Below, in pieces: positions 39,022 to 51,900 of a stretch of 64,000 nt of DNA; position 1 is the stretch's first letter, and every line of letters starts with the position of its first letter. The notes beneath the pieces are model-generated. The model ran no database searches. It was not told the DNA's origin and saw only the letters and a program-made list of their open reading frames with translations. Source of the stretch: Austropuccinia psidii (Eukaryota; Basidiomycota; Pucciniomycetes; Pucciniales; Sphaerophragmiaceae); contig JALGQZ010000011.1 in NCBI GenBank assembly GCA_023105745.1, positions 35,845,094 to 35,909,093 on the forward strand. Direction: 5' to 3'. Position numbers and translations under genes: made by a program.

Positions 39022-41437
39022 CTATTGGTGTTTGGAAAATGGCATTTCCATAAGGAAGGATTTTAGAATAGAAATACAATTAGGGTCAAAGATGATCTTG
39101 AAAGGTACCTTCCGCATGTTGACCTCAACTGAATGAGGAGTGATATAGTGTATGACCTGTACAGGTCGTTGTTGGCCAATACGATGTAGACGATCAACAG
39201 CCTGAGCCTCAATGGCTGGGTTCCAATTGGGCTCCTGGAAATGTGGATGTCAGGGTCTGAAAATCAGGGGAGAATTTTGGGGGGAAACTCACCATTAAAT
39301 ATACTATATTAGCACAAGTTATATTGAGGCCAGTTCCAGCCGCGGAAATGGATGCAATGAGTACTTCACATTCAGGATTATTGAAGAAATTCTCAAGCGC
39401 CTTGTCCTGCGCTCGTGGTGTATTTGTTCCATCAATTCGTGCTGAAAGGATAGAGTGATGGGCAAGAGAAATACCAATTCTACAATATAAAAATGTCAGA
39501 TGGAGTCAATTGGTAATGGATGCATATTAGAATTAACGCACAAATCTAGAAATTGGGTCCATTGGGTATAAACAACCGATTTGGTTGGACCACACCTTGT
39601 TTGTTTGTTCTTCATTAAGCTTTGTAGGAGGTGTGCAATTTTACTACTCATCATGCATGTTTCCACATCCACAATAGTTCGTGTGATTGTTGGTGAGTTA
39701 TCCTGAGTGCTCCTGCCTTCAGGGTCTTCCAACTCCGCCTCTGCAATTGTGTTAAGCATGATGTGATGGTTACAACATATTCACAGCTTATTAATATTTC
39801 TGAAAAACTCTCCTGGTCCTTTGCTTTTGGATGATAGGAATTCTTCATATAATGTGGAATATTCTTGCTGCATGGTCGGGTTGAGTGGGAGCAGCTCATA
39901 ATGATGGCTAATAGTGGGGAGGGATTCAAGATGTGTGGTTTTGGTGTGGTGCAAACTTAAATGCCGCAATGCCAAATGCAAAATATCATTGCAACCTTTT
40001 GAAAGACTACTCAGGATGAATGGTGACCAGTTATCTTGATCGGCGCACTGTGGTTGAGTGATGAATGATATTATTCCCAAAAGGTCATAAATGGTGTTGT
40101 GAATAGGTGTGCCCGTTAAACATATTCGGCGGGATGAAAGGAGGCTATTAATGGCACGGTGAGTGGCAGTGTATTGAGAGCGAATATAGCTATAATATGG
40201 GGCAAGGGTTATTGGATATAAAAGGTAATTTGAATCATTTAAGATCAGAGACTCACTGTGCTTCATCCAAAATTATACGATGCCAATTGATTCGAAAAAT
40301 TAATGATGTAGAGGTATTGGTTTGCTTAAATTCTTGGGTGATAGTATTGTAAGAAGTGATGATGATATCATATTTTAAGATGTCGTCTTTGGATAATGAG
40401 TGACAAGTGGGACCATGGTAGATTTTGGAATGCAGCGCTCCAGCCTGAGCATGCTTGGATATTTCTGATTGCCAGTTGGTAATTAAGCGAGGGGGGCAGA
40501 TGATCATGGTGGGCGTGGAGCGATGGGGGTTTGCAATCATCCGCTCCTTGGAGGTACCAATTAGAGCAATGGCCTGAATGGTTTTACCTAATCCCATATC
40601 ATCCGCAAGCAGGCCTCCAAGAGGGGTATTGGTCGAAAGGGATTCAAATGAGCTAACGACCTTGTTTGTAATGATGTGCCTGGCGTTGAAAGTGGATCCT
40701 GGGGGTGAGGTGGCCCAAAGGTTACGGGCTGATTGGCCATTGGGGATTTCTCGATCCCAGAGAAACGCTAGTCCGGTCTTTTGATGAGGGAGGAGGGGGG
40801 TTTGAATAATGGCATGGGGCGGGGTCATCATGGGGAGGTCTGATCCACTGGGTAATTGTATCAGTTTTTGCTTGGAAATCAATGATGAAACAGCAGGATA
40901 TGAAGCAGGCGTCGAGTTTGAAGCGGGAAATGTTGGAGTAAAGAGTTGACATTGACAATGAGTAGTACAGTCATATTCTTTGGGCATTTTAAGCTTGAAA
41001 TCTTGTGTTCGAAAGCTTTCCATTATGAATAGAATGTTTGGATACCATGTGAAGAACATCAATGCTAGATTGGGTTTCTGAGATGAGGAGGGATCATTGG
41101 CATCAGTCATAAATACTCCCTCAACAAATAATATTTGAGTAGGATTGGTTTGGCAATTTTCAATCCATGCCCCACCAGGACCACAGTGCATGAACGTTTT
41201 TGGTGCCCCAAGGAATGGTATCAACGTTTGGGAAAGGGTTCCCGGGAGAGAGCCAATAGCATGCTGGTGATTGGGGAGATATACAAATATGCTGTGTTGA
41301 TTGTGCCATAGGATAATCCAAGAACCTAAGTGGGAATTCTCAGGATTTAAGGTTATATCACTATTTATTTGAATACGAATATTAATCATCCCAATGCAAA
41401 GTGGTTGTGAAGGGGTTGACATTATGGCTATGTTCAA
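39022..41437 (-). pseudogene. SNF2-family ATPase (Rad5/Rad16/HLTF-like), full length but with one nonsense codon
   Basis: Exons complement(40257-41437), (39542-40189), (39293-39479) and (39022-39234) join in frame to 743 codons. Introns are 58-67 nt. The SNF2 motifs are all in order: LLPHQKTGLAFLW (Q-like, 215-227), LLADDMGLGKTIQ (Walker A, 276-288), IICPPRLITNW, DIIITSYNT, ILDEAH restored by the first splice, RICLTGTPIHN, CCNHHIML, KSVVYTQWTQFLDL, AGTGLNIT and AIEAQAVDRLHRIGQ. These enzymes use ATP to move along DNA or remodel chromatin. At 39781-39783 an in-frame TGA follows INKL, where family members usually have Arg; CGA to TGA would explain it. A short alternative intron was not found. 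Otherwise the gene is intact, so the loss looks recent, or the base could be an assembly error. Convergent with the 623-aa gene. Confidence 0.8.
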
Positions 41438-43892
41438 TTATTTGGGGACAGTTGAGAATTATATGATCGGGAAGGGTTAGCTAAAGGGAATGGAGAGGAA
41501 TAAGCGCAGGTGGGTAACTTATATGAGTGGCAGCAACAGGCCAAAAGGGGGATGGCCTGTGGTTACGTGCATGGTCATGATGGGGGTGGGCGTCTTGGGT
41601 TGACAATTTTCATATCCAATTTGGGGCATATATCAAGGCAAGGTGGCCAAAATGTGGGTGCACCAATATTTTGCTGGATCTGCAGCAAGGTACAAAACCT
41701 TTGGTGGAACAAGGTTGACATTAGCATATCCAAAATTGGGTGGGTTGGAGCAAGTTATTGTGGAGGGCATATTAGAGGCATGCAGTCATGTTCGCTGGTG
41801 TGACAGCAAACAATGAGCGTATCATCCCCAGTTTAATTTTTGCACAGGGACCTACTGGGCAATGTTGGCGGTTTCAAAGGGCAAACTCACTGTAGAGATG
41901 TGTGTGTGTGGGCGGGTAAGATATGTTCGGTGGCGTGCCACCGAACATGAGTTTGATTGTGTCAAGCGCTTGAGAACGTGCAGAAAATGACCCGGAGTGG
42001 GAGATCCCGACACAATCATAGGCCGGGATTATTCTAATGCGGATGAGGCTGAAGAAAATCCATACTGATTGACCTCAGGTTTCCATGCGCAAGCGGGTGA
42101 GCGTCTGCAGTGCAGCTGACCACCCGACCAAGAAAATAGCCGGTCGGAAGACTGGCAGTGAAATGTCTTCCAGGCGTGTGAAAGTTGCCTGCGTATGACC
42201 TGTCGGGTGGTGCATATGAAAAAGTGTGTGGCTGCCTGCCAATGAGCACGCGCGGCCACTCAAAGTTTGCCCCGATATCACCCACTTACATTAACTTGGA
42301 TTACACGCGCATCGGTGCCAGAGTTAGGCAGAGCTGTCCAACAAGGTGCATCAAAGGGATGCAGTTGAGATATATGACTTGATGGCTTGACGTGATTGCA
42401 TGTTACATTGCTGAACAGCTTTTGCTCTGCCCTGCAGCATACATTTACAAAGGTGTACTGCGTACCAAGGCTGTCATGTCGGTTATTCCGTGCAGTTCGG
42501 CTAAACTGATTTAGGTTGTTAATTCTACCAGAATTAACAGTTCCAACGCGTTTTTTTCGCGCGGAACTGAAACTGACCAATCAAATAGCAACTACGCACT
42601 GAATAAATCCCAACTAATTATTTTGCTCAACATCTCATGTATCTCAAATGTTTTATCATTTTTATTTATAATTTTTTAATCATTTTCTTTAATTCTCATT
42701 TGTTTATAATGAGCACAAATATACAATCTTTCCAAAAACTCATTCCAATTAAACGACTATTTAATTCATCAATTATAGCTACAATGACTCATAGGTTCCT
42801 TAATCCCACTTACAATTCATTGTTGCTTAATACATGTCCTTTGCGAACTACAATAAAGGATGTTCATTTGAAATTATAATAAACACAATTTAAAATTGAT
42901 AAGATTTTGTTTTGAGCTGTGAGAAAAAGAGATGATAACAAAATATTTTGAATAACGGAATACAATTTTTATTGAATTAAATCCCGGTTAGACTGGAACT
43001 GACAATGACCTTATCAGGTATGGTACTTAATGAGGACATAGTGATTACATATCTCGCAAGTTCCAGTACGACCGAATGTTTTTTTAATGAAGTTGTACTT
43101 CAGACCGATTTGGGACCGCATATCCAGCCCTGCTGCGTACTACAGTGTTGGCTGTACAGATTAGGAAGGTGTAATACTACTTCAGCCTGCATGCATATAG
43201 CCAATGCAATCGTTTTCATATACGTATCTCATGTGCCACATGCTCAGCATTGTGTTTCACCCAATTTGCACACGCAAGCTGAGCATGTCATGGTCAAAAG
43301 GACCGTGTGAAAGTTCTCAGTAAAGCCATGGAATGAACTATTTTTGCAATAGCTCATTGGAAGGCTCAGTTTGGAGCACTTCACCAAAGCATGTGAAATG
43401 CTGCAGCTGGCTGAAATGTCACCCAATGCTGTCCCAAATGCTCAGATTGTGGGCATACAAAAACGACTGAACAATGGCTCAGCATGGTGCATTTGATATT
43501 GTTATATCAATAGTTCAATCACTGTGCCATTAAAATGTTCAGCCACTGAGCATTTCAATTATGACCCGAAAGCAAACCTGAGCAATGGGTCGAGGCAAGC
43601 TCACGCTGTATTCACTTGTCTTACAGCCCCCCCCTTTGTTCAAACACTATTACCAGGCCATACGGCCGGTAATCTCGCCGCGGTCACTTGTGACCAAATG
43701 CACCGGGTCCATTTCTGCATGGGTCACTTGTGCATTGCACCCACAATGCAGATTCAACGAGGCCCTCACGACCACCCTCCTGGGGTATCGGGTGGCTATG
43801 TAAGGAAACAAAGGGGATTTGACTGAGTTTGACAATTCAATCAATAGCATTACTCAGCCAGAACCCCATTGTTCTTCTGCCTCACGCCAACA
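41438..43892. other. Intergenic region, no gene recognised
   Basis: About 2.45 kb with moderate GC. It contains one 24-bp palindrome (41924-41947), a GGTCAC-TT-GTGACC palindrome (43683-43696) and many scattered GCTCAGCA / CTGAGCA words between 43230 and 43600. Open frames here lack family signatures. Confidence 0.5.
41924..41947. repeat. 24-bp palindrome, copy 2
   Basis: Left half TGTTCGGTGGCG, right half TGCCACCGAACA. The outer A/T change is compensated on both arms (TGTTCG...CGAACA), so the dyad symmetry is kept. Lies 487 bp upstream of the SNF2 start codon. Confidence 0.7.
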
Positions 43893-43920
43893 TTGAAGCT
43901 CAGTTGCAGCATTTGCTGCG

Positions 43921-44115
43921 ACTGAGCTTCAATTTTGCCCACACGCCTTGAAGCTGAGCCTTTGTCGGGTGCTGCAACTGCTGTGACTGAGCTTCAATTT
44001 TGCCCACACACCTTGAAGCTGAGCCTTTGTTGGGTGCTGCATTCGCTGAGACTCAGCTTTAATTTTGCCCACACGCCTTGAAGCTGAGCCTTTTGCGGGT
44101 GCTGCAACTGCTGAG
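43921..44115. repeat. Three 65-bp tandem repeats upstream of the Cys-cluster gene
   Basis: Units start at 43921, 43986 and 44051 with ACTGAGCTTCAATTTTGCCC or a close variant and contain CCTTGAAGCTGAGCC. A partial unit precedes them from about 43893. They end 20 bp before a TATA box. Confidence 0.8.
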
Positions 44116-44136
44116 ATCGTCTCAGCTTCACCATGG

Positions 44137-44144
44137 TATAAAAG
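44137..44144 (+). promoter_or_regulatory. TATA box of the Cys-cluster gene
   Basis: TATAAAAG lies 428 bp upstream of the ATG at 44565, directly after the 65-bp repeats. The stretch between is pyrimidine-rich and would be a long 5' leader. Confidence 0.6.
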
Positions 44145-44564
44145 ACCATCTTCACACGACAAGCCCTTCACTTTCTTTCTCACCCGCTCCACTTCGATCC
44201 ACCTCACCCGCTGTTCTCCTTTTTGTGCGTATTACCCTAGGTCTCCCTGCTTTTCCACTCTTTTCTTTCGCACTCCACTAACCACTATCATATCCTTCTG
44301 CTTTGTTTTTTTCCCGCTTATACTTCCAGAACCCCCGTCTATCTACTTCGTGCGTTCCATTCAAATAAAGTTTTGTCCACGTTATTATCCGATATTAATA
44401 TTTTTCTATCTTCACGACTTCCTTCCAGACTTTTAAAAACTTCCAACTAGAGCGTTTTTAAATTGATTCCGTTTTAAATTTATATAATTCATCGTACGTC
44501 ATCCTTTTCTTTCTTGATTGCTTACTTTCTATTCACTTACTAACCCCAATTTTTTTGTTTTCAG

Positions 44565-45918
44565 ATGTCGTGCACATTATGCACCAAGCGGGGTATCCCC
44601 TGCATCCGCTCTTCGACAACGACCGACGCTTGTGATGCTTGCCGACAAGCACACAAGAAATGCTCCTTTGTTGTCCGACCCTTCCGACCACACGGCCAGA
44701 GGAGTTCTTGCCCAAGACGACCTCGCGAGGACTCCTTTGTGGTCGACGATGATGAGACCATTTCCGAGCGCGAATGGACACCGGGACCTCAAGCAGGCCG
44801 ACGGGAACGATTCCGGACGATTAGCCCAGTCCCCTCAAGCATTGATTTGTCCACCCCCCCTCCTAGGCCACCATCCGATGGTCACTTCACTCCTCGACCG
44901 GAGCAAAGTGATTATCCGGCCGATGAAGGATGGCGATGGCGAGAGGACATTCGAGCTTGGGCCGATCGTCACCATGTCTTGTCACCAATGGGATTCAAAC
45001 GCCAAAGTAAGTTTTCTTTCTCCTCCTTATCTCTTTTATCTTCACGCAATAATACTCCCTTTTTTCCATTACTCATAGAACAAAACCCTCCGAATCCCCC
45101 CCGACAAGACTCTCCCGTTCCCAGTTTGCCTCGCGAGCAAACCCCGCGGCAACCCACCCCAGGCCCGAGTGGCACCCGATGGTCTGAGGACTTATTCCGC
45201 GGTAAGCAGCGAACTTTCTCTTTTCTCATTTTCACTTTCGCATCAAGTTAACTGACTCTTCCTCCTTTTGTAGAAGCCTCCCAGCACGATGAGCCACCTA
45301 TTCCTGGCGCGAGTCCATCCTCCGAACCACCTGAGGACATTGCGACTCGTGAGCCTCAACCTGAGGTGGCTCCTACGCAATCAACGGAAGAACCTTTTGG
45401 TAAGTCCCTAGTTCATCTTTTTAACTCTACTCAACTTTTCTGAACCCCTCCTTCGACCATCTCCAGCTCGTCCCGCCACTCCCTGCTTGATTATCATCAT
45501 CGACAATACGCCAGTCGGTTCCCCCCCTCCCCCTTCTTCACCGACTCCACCACCTTCCCCTCCTGTACCCCCTCCCTCCACTCCTACCCTGGATATCCCT
45601 CCCATTGCCACTGACAACCCAACCGCCTCCTCCCCCCCGGTGCCAACCTCCTCTCATTCCTACGATGACGCTCGCCAGGAATTTACCAACTTACAACCGA
45701 CTTTGATGATCCCTCGAGCCATCGTCCACGAATCGATCAACCGAATCTTGTTGGAGCATCGTCGGTTGCTCCACATGATTCCTTTCGTGGATGCAACTCA
45801 TCGAAATGAGATGCACCGGGAATTCCGGGAGGAACTAAACTCCCTCCTTGGCGCGGCGATGGAGGCTTATCCAATGGAGGACATCACCGGGATAGTCTCA
45901 CAATTCTTAGAAAAATAA
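44565..45918 (+). CDS. Small Zn2Cys6-like Cys-cluster protein, four exons
   Basis: Exons 44565-45006, 45079-45201, 45274-45399 and 45467-45918 join in frame to 380 residues; donors are GTAAGT, GTAAGC, GTAAGT and GTCCCG-free GTAAG types with pyrimidine-rich acceptors. The N-terminus has Cys at 3, 6, 13, 23, 26 and 33. This spacing, C-x2-C-x6-C-x9-C-x2-C-x6-C, is that of the fungal Zn(II)2Cys6 DNA-binding cluster, and basic residues lie between the cysteines. The middle is Pro/Ser-rich and probably disordered. The last exon encodes a Pro-rich run and then a helical C-terminus (IPRAIVHESINRILLEHRR). From memory, this family occurs in very many copies in Austropuccinia psidii, so it may be a mobile-element protein rather than a host regulator. 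A role in binding element DNA is possible but not shown. Confidence 0.7.
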
Positions 45919-46342
45919 AATCCACAAAAAAAATTGTATTCTTTCCACTTTTTACCTTTTGTATTACACTCCTTTAGATAAATTTTTTGTATTCAATCAA
46001 AGATATTTTCAATTTCTCTTACGTTCTTTGTTCACGTGAATTTATTATAATTCCTCAATGATTCATATTTACTATTGTGTGAGAATAATTTTCGTAAGTG
46101 CCCCACCAAAAGTTTGAGTTAGTATTTGTATGTGAGAAAATCTTTTGCCAAAAATGCGCCAATAGTCACCATTCCTGCCTCCTATATTTTCTTCCTCCAA
46201 TGTTTAGAGCCATATCAAATCTTAACTGTAAAAAATTGGGAGGTTCCGGCATGTGAGCAATCCACTCCAGATTCATGAGAAATTGCCGTTCCTATGGTCA
46301 CACGCTATTAATCTTAGTCATGTATTGAATTGTTTAAATTAT
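45919..46342. other. Intergenic gap
   Basis: About 420 bp of AT-rich sequence after the Cys-cluster gene. No feature recognised other than likely 3' UTR (AATAAA-like words near 45913-45930). Confidence 0.4.
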
Positions 46343-46799
46343 TGGGAACCTTCACAAGCGTAACGATTGGCGTGTGAGCTGTCAGGAGCCTGCAAAGGCG
46401 TAAGGATTGGCGTGTGAGCTGTCGGGAACCTGCACAGGCGTAAGGATTGGCGTGTGAGCTTTCGGGAGCCTGCACAGGCAAAAGGATTGGCGTGTGAATT
46501 GTTGGGAGCCTGCACAGGCGTAAGAAATTGTCAGCATTGTTGGCAACCTTCACAAGCCTAAGGATTTGCGTGTGAGCTGTCGGGAGCCTGCACAGGCGTA
46601 AGGATTGGCGTGTGAGCTTTTGGGAGCCTGCACAGGCATAAGAAATTGTCAGCATTGTTGGCAACCTTCACAAACCTAAGGATTGGCGTGTGAGCTGTCT
46701 GGAGCCTCAACAGGCGTAAGGATTGGCGTGTGAGCTTTCGGGAGCCTGCACAGGCGTAAGGATTGGCATGTGAGCTGTCGGGAACCTGCACAGGCGTAA
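46343..46799. repeat. 40-bp minisatellite, left part
   Basis: About eleven units of a 40-bp repeat containing GCGTAAGGATTGGCGTGTGAG, then CTGTCGGGA(A/G)CCTGCACAG. Some units carry a variant insert (AAATTGTCAGCATTG). The gypsy element inserted inside the array; it resumes at 57492. Confidence 0.85.
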
Positions 46800-48849
46800 T
46801 GTAAGGTTTGACTATGAAACAATAAGTAAAAATTACTAATTTATTACTTATTGTACTCTGAATGTCCTTATAAATTGAGTAAATAAGATTAAAAATATAA
46901 TAATAATAAATAATTATTATTATTATGGCATAAAATAATTATTATTATTATGGCATAAAATAATTATATTATTAAATAAATATAATAATATAATTTATAT
47001 TATGAAAATATAATATAATAAATAAATATATTAATATAAAATAATTAATATATTAAAAAGCTCTTTATTATTGTTACCAACAAATAATAAAGGCGTAAAA
47101 AATTGTTTTTTATTAATAAAAAACAATTAATAACAATAATATTACTAATATTAAAGTTATGAATTAATATAAATACTATTTATATTAATTAAAGAGTTAT
47201 TAAGAGAGTAATAATAGAGAAATTATTATAATAAGAGAGAATAACCTACTTTTAACACTTAATATAATAATTTTGAAGTATTTTACGCCAAAAAATATAA
47301 ATACAACTTTTTCAAATTGTATTTACAATAAAAATAAAGAAAATTACAAATTATTCTGGATTTTTACGTGGAAATGAGTTTTAGAGAGATTTTTAACAAA
47401 AACAATTAAATAAATGATTTAATCACGTCAAAATAGATGATTATAGCAAGGTGGTCTTTGGTCTTTAATAATATAATGCTTTTATATATAAAGAATAAAG
47501 AAAATTACCTTTTGATTTAATTGATTTAATGTTTTTGATGCGTCTGAGGGGAAAATAGAGTAAAAAGAGCACTATTTATAGTAAATACCTCCCTCCTAGA
47601 GTCCAACAGGCTTCTAGTAGACGTTTACTGATCATATCCACTGGAATTGATCAATATTTTAAGGTTTGAGGGTGATTACATCATGATCAAACCATCTTAC
47701 ATCATTATTGCACCATTATTTAAAGTTATCACTGTAACTTTAAGTTTGATGACATCAGAGGCTTGGCAGAACCCCAAATTTCGTGGATTTTATTAGTTTT
47801 AATCATAAACTAATAGTATTCACCAATTTTATCACTCTTGTGACTGTTAAACTTAATTTAAGGTTACAGTAGGTGATCATAACTGCTCAATTTAAGCTCA
47901 AACTTTGATCTTCAATAACTTTTAAGATTTACACGCTACAGCAATTCAGAGAGTGAATTCTGATAGCCTGGCATAACCTTATTATGCTGCCAAGAGTTTA
48001 TCATTACATCATCAAAACTCTAATTTTGATGATTTTTCTTGTAACTCACCTTTTCTGTCGAAATTCAATATTTTAAACTTCAAACCTTGATTTCAGGGGG
48101 TTATACCCTGAATTTAATAATAAAAATTACATCATTCTTCACGAATGAACTAGTAGAATCCAACTGTATACTTTTTTTTAAGTTTGGACCACTTTCACAA
48201 CAAAGTGGTCAACAGCTCTGTTGATTTTTATCAATATTTCATCATAGGTTTTAACCTTGTTTATGATTTGTAAAATAAAGTTCATTTCTGTGTTCTTACA
48301 GTAATTACGTGGTAACTTTATTTTTGGTTCATAATTCTATAATGTATAGTTTAGAAGATATTAGCTATGATCCTTGAATATATGCATTGACCAAAAAAGT
48401 GCATATATTCAGGATAATTCCTTAAGTATTGACTTTGAGAATTAGCTTATTAATTGTTTTATGTGTGGATTTTTATGGGGAATCCACTGGTACAATTTAT
48501 TTCACATGTTGTTTCATTGGTTTCTGAGATAAATAGGATTTTATGGTTTTTGTAAGGTATTATACCTTATAATTCATTAAATATTGACTTCACAGATATG
48601 CCATAAAAATGGTATATGTGTATTTTTCCATGAGGAATCCAATGGTATAATTTATTTTACATGTTTATTCATTGGTTTTTAAGTTAAACCAATTTTTGTG
48701 TTAATTTATGGTATTTTTTGTATATTTAAGTAATTAATTTTAATGTATAATTATTCTAAGTAATTTTATTATAATTATATTAAAGGTATAATTATTCTTA
48801 ATCTTTTTGTGACCTTATTGGGTATGTGGTCATATCTCAAAGGCTCACA
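46800..48849 (-). repeat. 3' LTR of the young gypsy element
   Basis: 2050 bp. On the + strand it begins TGTAAGGTTTGAC and ends GGCTCACA. It carries a 25-bp duplication near 46920-46960 (a repeated GGCATAAAATAATTATTATT block) that the other LTR lacks. Confidence 0.95.
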
Positions 48850-48867
48850 TTCCCTACCACCAAAAAA
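48850..48867 (-). other. Polypurine tract of the young gypsy element
   Basis: On the minus strand TTTTTTGGTGGTAGGGAA directly precedes the 3' LTR, the expected site of plus-strand priming. Confidence 0.7.
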
Positions 48868-48967
48868 GATTGTACCACAATCTGATGTGTATGATAAGGG
48901 TATCATCCACTGTCCTACCTCTTCAATAGACTTTGCTAGTCTTGAAGCTCAATAATGCTTAACTTTT

Positions 48968-51900
48968 TTATTTTTCAGGTTTTCTTTCATGTCTGAACCT
49001 TCTTAGTAGTTTATCAGCATTTGTTATATCTTTCTCAAGTAGCCATTCATCTTCTTGAGTTGAATTTCTATACCTTACAAGGTATTCTCTTTCTTTTTTG
49101 TTTCTTGTCCTTCTTTCTTTAAGGACTTTTACTATTTTCTTTTCCTCTCCTTCTTCCAAGGGGGGAATCTCAAGTGGGGGTTTATTTCTTAGTGGAAATA
49201 ACTCTTTGTCACTTGAACTGTAAGGTTTTATCAGACTTACAGGGAAAGTTGGGTGTTTGTTCATTAGTTCACCTGTGAGTTCCAATTGCACAGCATTTGG
49301 TCCATGAAGTGCTTTTATCATAAATGGTCCTGCAAAGGAATCTTTCAATTTCTTTGGGCCTTTTATGTTATTGAAATTAAGGGTTGATACTAAAACCAAG
49401 TCCCCTATTTTGAAATCAGGTGGCTTATGACTTTTATCCCATCTTTCTTTTGCATATTTAAAAGAATCTTGCATGCATCTGTTTGCATGGTGTCTTGCTT
49501 TGTCAAGCATTATCTTGAAGCTGCTTGCTGTTGGATGTATATCCACTAAGTCCTTTTTGAGGGTATCATAAGGAAGTCTTGGATTCCAACCTTTCTCTAG
49601 CATTGCTGGTGTTTTGCCAGTAGAAGAATGGATTGATGTCTTATATGCCAATTCAAGTGCTGGTATTAGTGTACACCAATCATGGGTAAAACCATCAGAA
49701 TCTTTGAATTCTAGCCCATAAGCACAGAATCTTCTGATCATATCCTCTAGGGTCTGTATCATTCTTTCTGCTAAACCATCAGTTTGAGGATGATAAGCTG
49801 TTGAGAATGATAACTTTGTCCCAAACAGGTTATGGAGATTTGTCCATAATGCTGAAGTGAACTTTGGGTCTCTGTCACTTATAATATTTTGGAATAAGCC
49901 TGTATGGCTAATGACTTTATTCCATATCATTATGGCTGTATCCATAGCTGTGTCATCTTTATGACATGGTAAGAACATGGGAGGTTTGCTGTATCTGTCA
50001 ACTAGCACTAGGCATGCATTATAACTCCTGTCTCCTCCTGGAGGTAAGGCTGTTACCCAATCCATATGGACTATTTCCCATGGGGATTTTGGTTCTTGGA
50101 TTTGGATCATCATTCCAAATTTCTTTCCTGTGGCTCTGTTGGCTTTTTGACATCTGTCACAGGTCTGGCAGTACTCTGCAACATCTTTCTTCCAATTTGG
50201 CCACCAAGAACAGGTTTTCACCCTCTCTAGTGTCCTATCTTCTGAGAGATGTCCAGATGCAACACTATCATGACACTCATGTAAAATGGTGTTTATTAGT
50301 GTTCTGTCTGTTAAGGCCATAACACATGTATGTTTTGTTCTATGGTAAAGGATTCCATCAAGGAGGTGAAATCTTCCTTCATCATATGCCTTTTTCCATA
50401 TTTCATCTAGTTTTGATGAAAGTGATGGATCTTTGCAGTCTTTCATTAGAAGTTGGCTTAAGATATGGCAATTTTTGTCTGTCTTATAGCTTTCTTTAAC
50501 TTGGTTAAAGAATTCTGTGCCAATGTCTGTAACACATATTCCTTCTATATGGTGCTCTTCTTGTGGTACCCATGCTGGATTGTCAGGGGTATTTGCTAGA
50601 GCCCATCTGCTGAGACCATCTGCATTTTTGTGAATATTTCCAGATTTATGAACAATAGTCATATTTCCTCTATATTCCTGGATAGCAATTTGCCATCTTA
50701 GCATATGTCTGTTTGGAGTCTTCATATTTAATAGTGATTTCACAGCATTACAGTCTGTGATTACATCAAATACTGTGCCATCCAAATAATAATGCAATTT
50801 TTCTAAAGCCCACACTAGGCATAAGCATTCCATTTGGCTTGCTCCATACCTTGCTTCTGTTGGCTTTATTTGCCTTGAAATGAAACAAATTGGTCCTTCC
50901 ACTGGTTTATCATTGATAATTTGTGTTTGGTGAAGTGCAGCACCTAGTCCTTCTCCACAAGCATCAATGTACAGTTTGAAGGGTAGTTTCCAATCTGGCA
51001 TTAGGAGAAATGGGGCATTTGTTAAGGAATTTTTCAATTCTTCATATGCCTTGACTCTTTCTTCTGTCATCTCATAGACTGTTTGTTGGTCACATAGCTT
51101 ATACAAGGATTTAGCAATCTTTGCAAAGTCCTTTATATGCTGTCTATAGTAACCAGCAAATCCTAGAAATGATTGCATTTCTTTTTTGGTTTGAGGCATT
51201 GGTTTAAGTAGTACTGCTGCTACTTTATTTTTGTCTATGCCTAGACTAAGTCCAGATACCACATGTCCTAGTGCTTTTAATTCACTATATGCAAAATGAC
51301 ACTTTTTCAAGGAAATTTTCATATTCACTTGAACTATTTTCTGTAGTACCCTTTCTAGTCTTGTAAGGTGATTTTCCCAAGTTTCTGAGCAAACTATAAT
51401 ATCATCAATATAGATAATTAACCATCCTTCTGATAATTCTTCAGGAAATATGGTATTCATCATTCTTTGATAATGGGAAGGTGCATTTTTTATCCCAAAT
51501 GGCATTCTTAAGTATTCAAAAATTCCACAATGGACTATTATTCTTAGTAGTTTCTTGGCATTGTCTGTTAAGACATTTTGATGAAAGCCTTTAAGAGCAT
51601 CCATAGCTGTGATGAACTTAGCTTGTGACAATTGGGTCAATGTCTCATGGATTCTGGGTATTGGATATCTGTCTGGAATGGTATAGATATTCAGGGCTCT
51701 GAAGTCTCCTACCATCCTTGACTTTCCATTATGCCAAGTTATAATGACAGGTGTAGTAACTTCTACTTGTTCATTATGTCCAACCTTTCTTAATACTCCA
51801 AGGTCCATTAATTCTTTAATGTGTACCTCTAAGGCTTCTCTAGCTCTTGGACTGGCTGGATAAGCATGTCTTCTTAATAAAGGTGGGTAAGGCTTTTCTA

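Noticed and set aside
42637..42879. 80-codon open frame starting MYLKCF
   Set aside because: Low-complexity AT-rich hydrophobic translation, no neighbours or motifs in support.
46314..46791. Open frames with CAGSRQLTRQSLRL-type repeats
   Set aside because: Translation of the 40-bp minisatellite; frame changes between units and no independent sign of coding.
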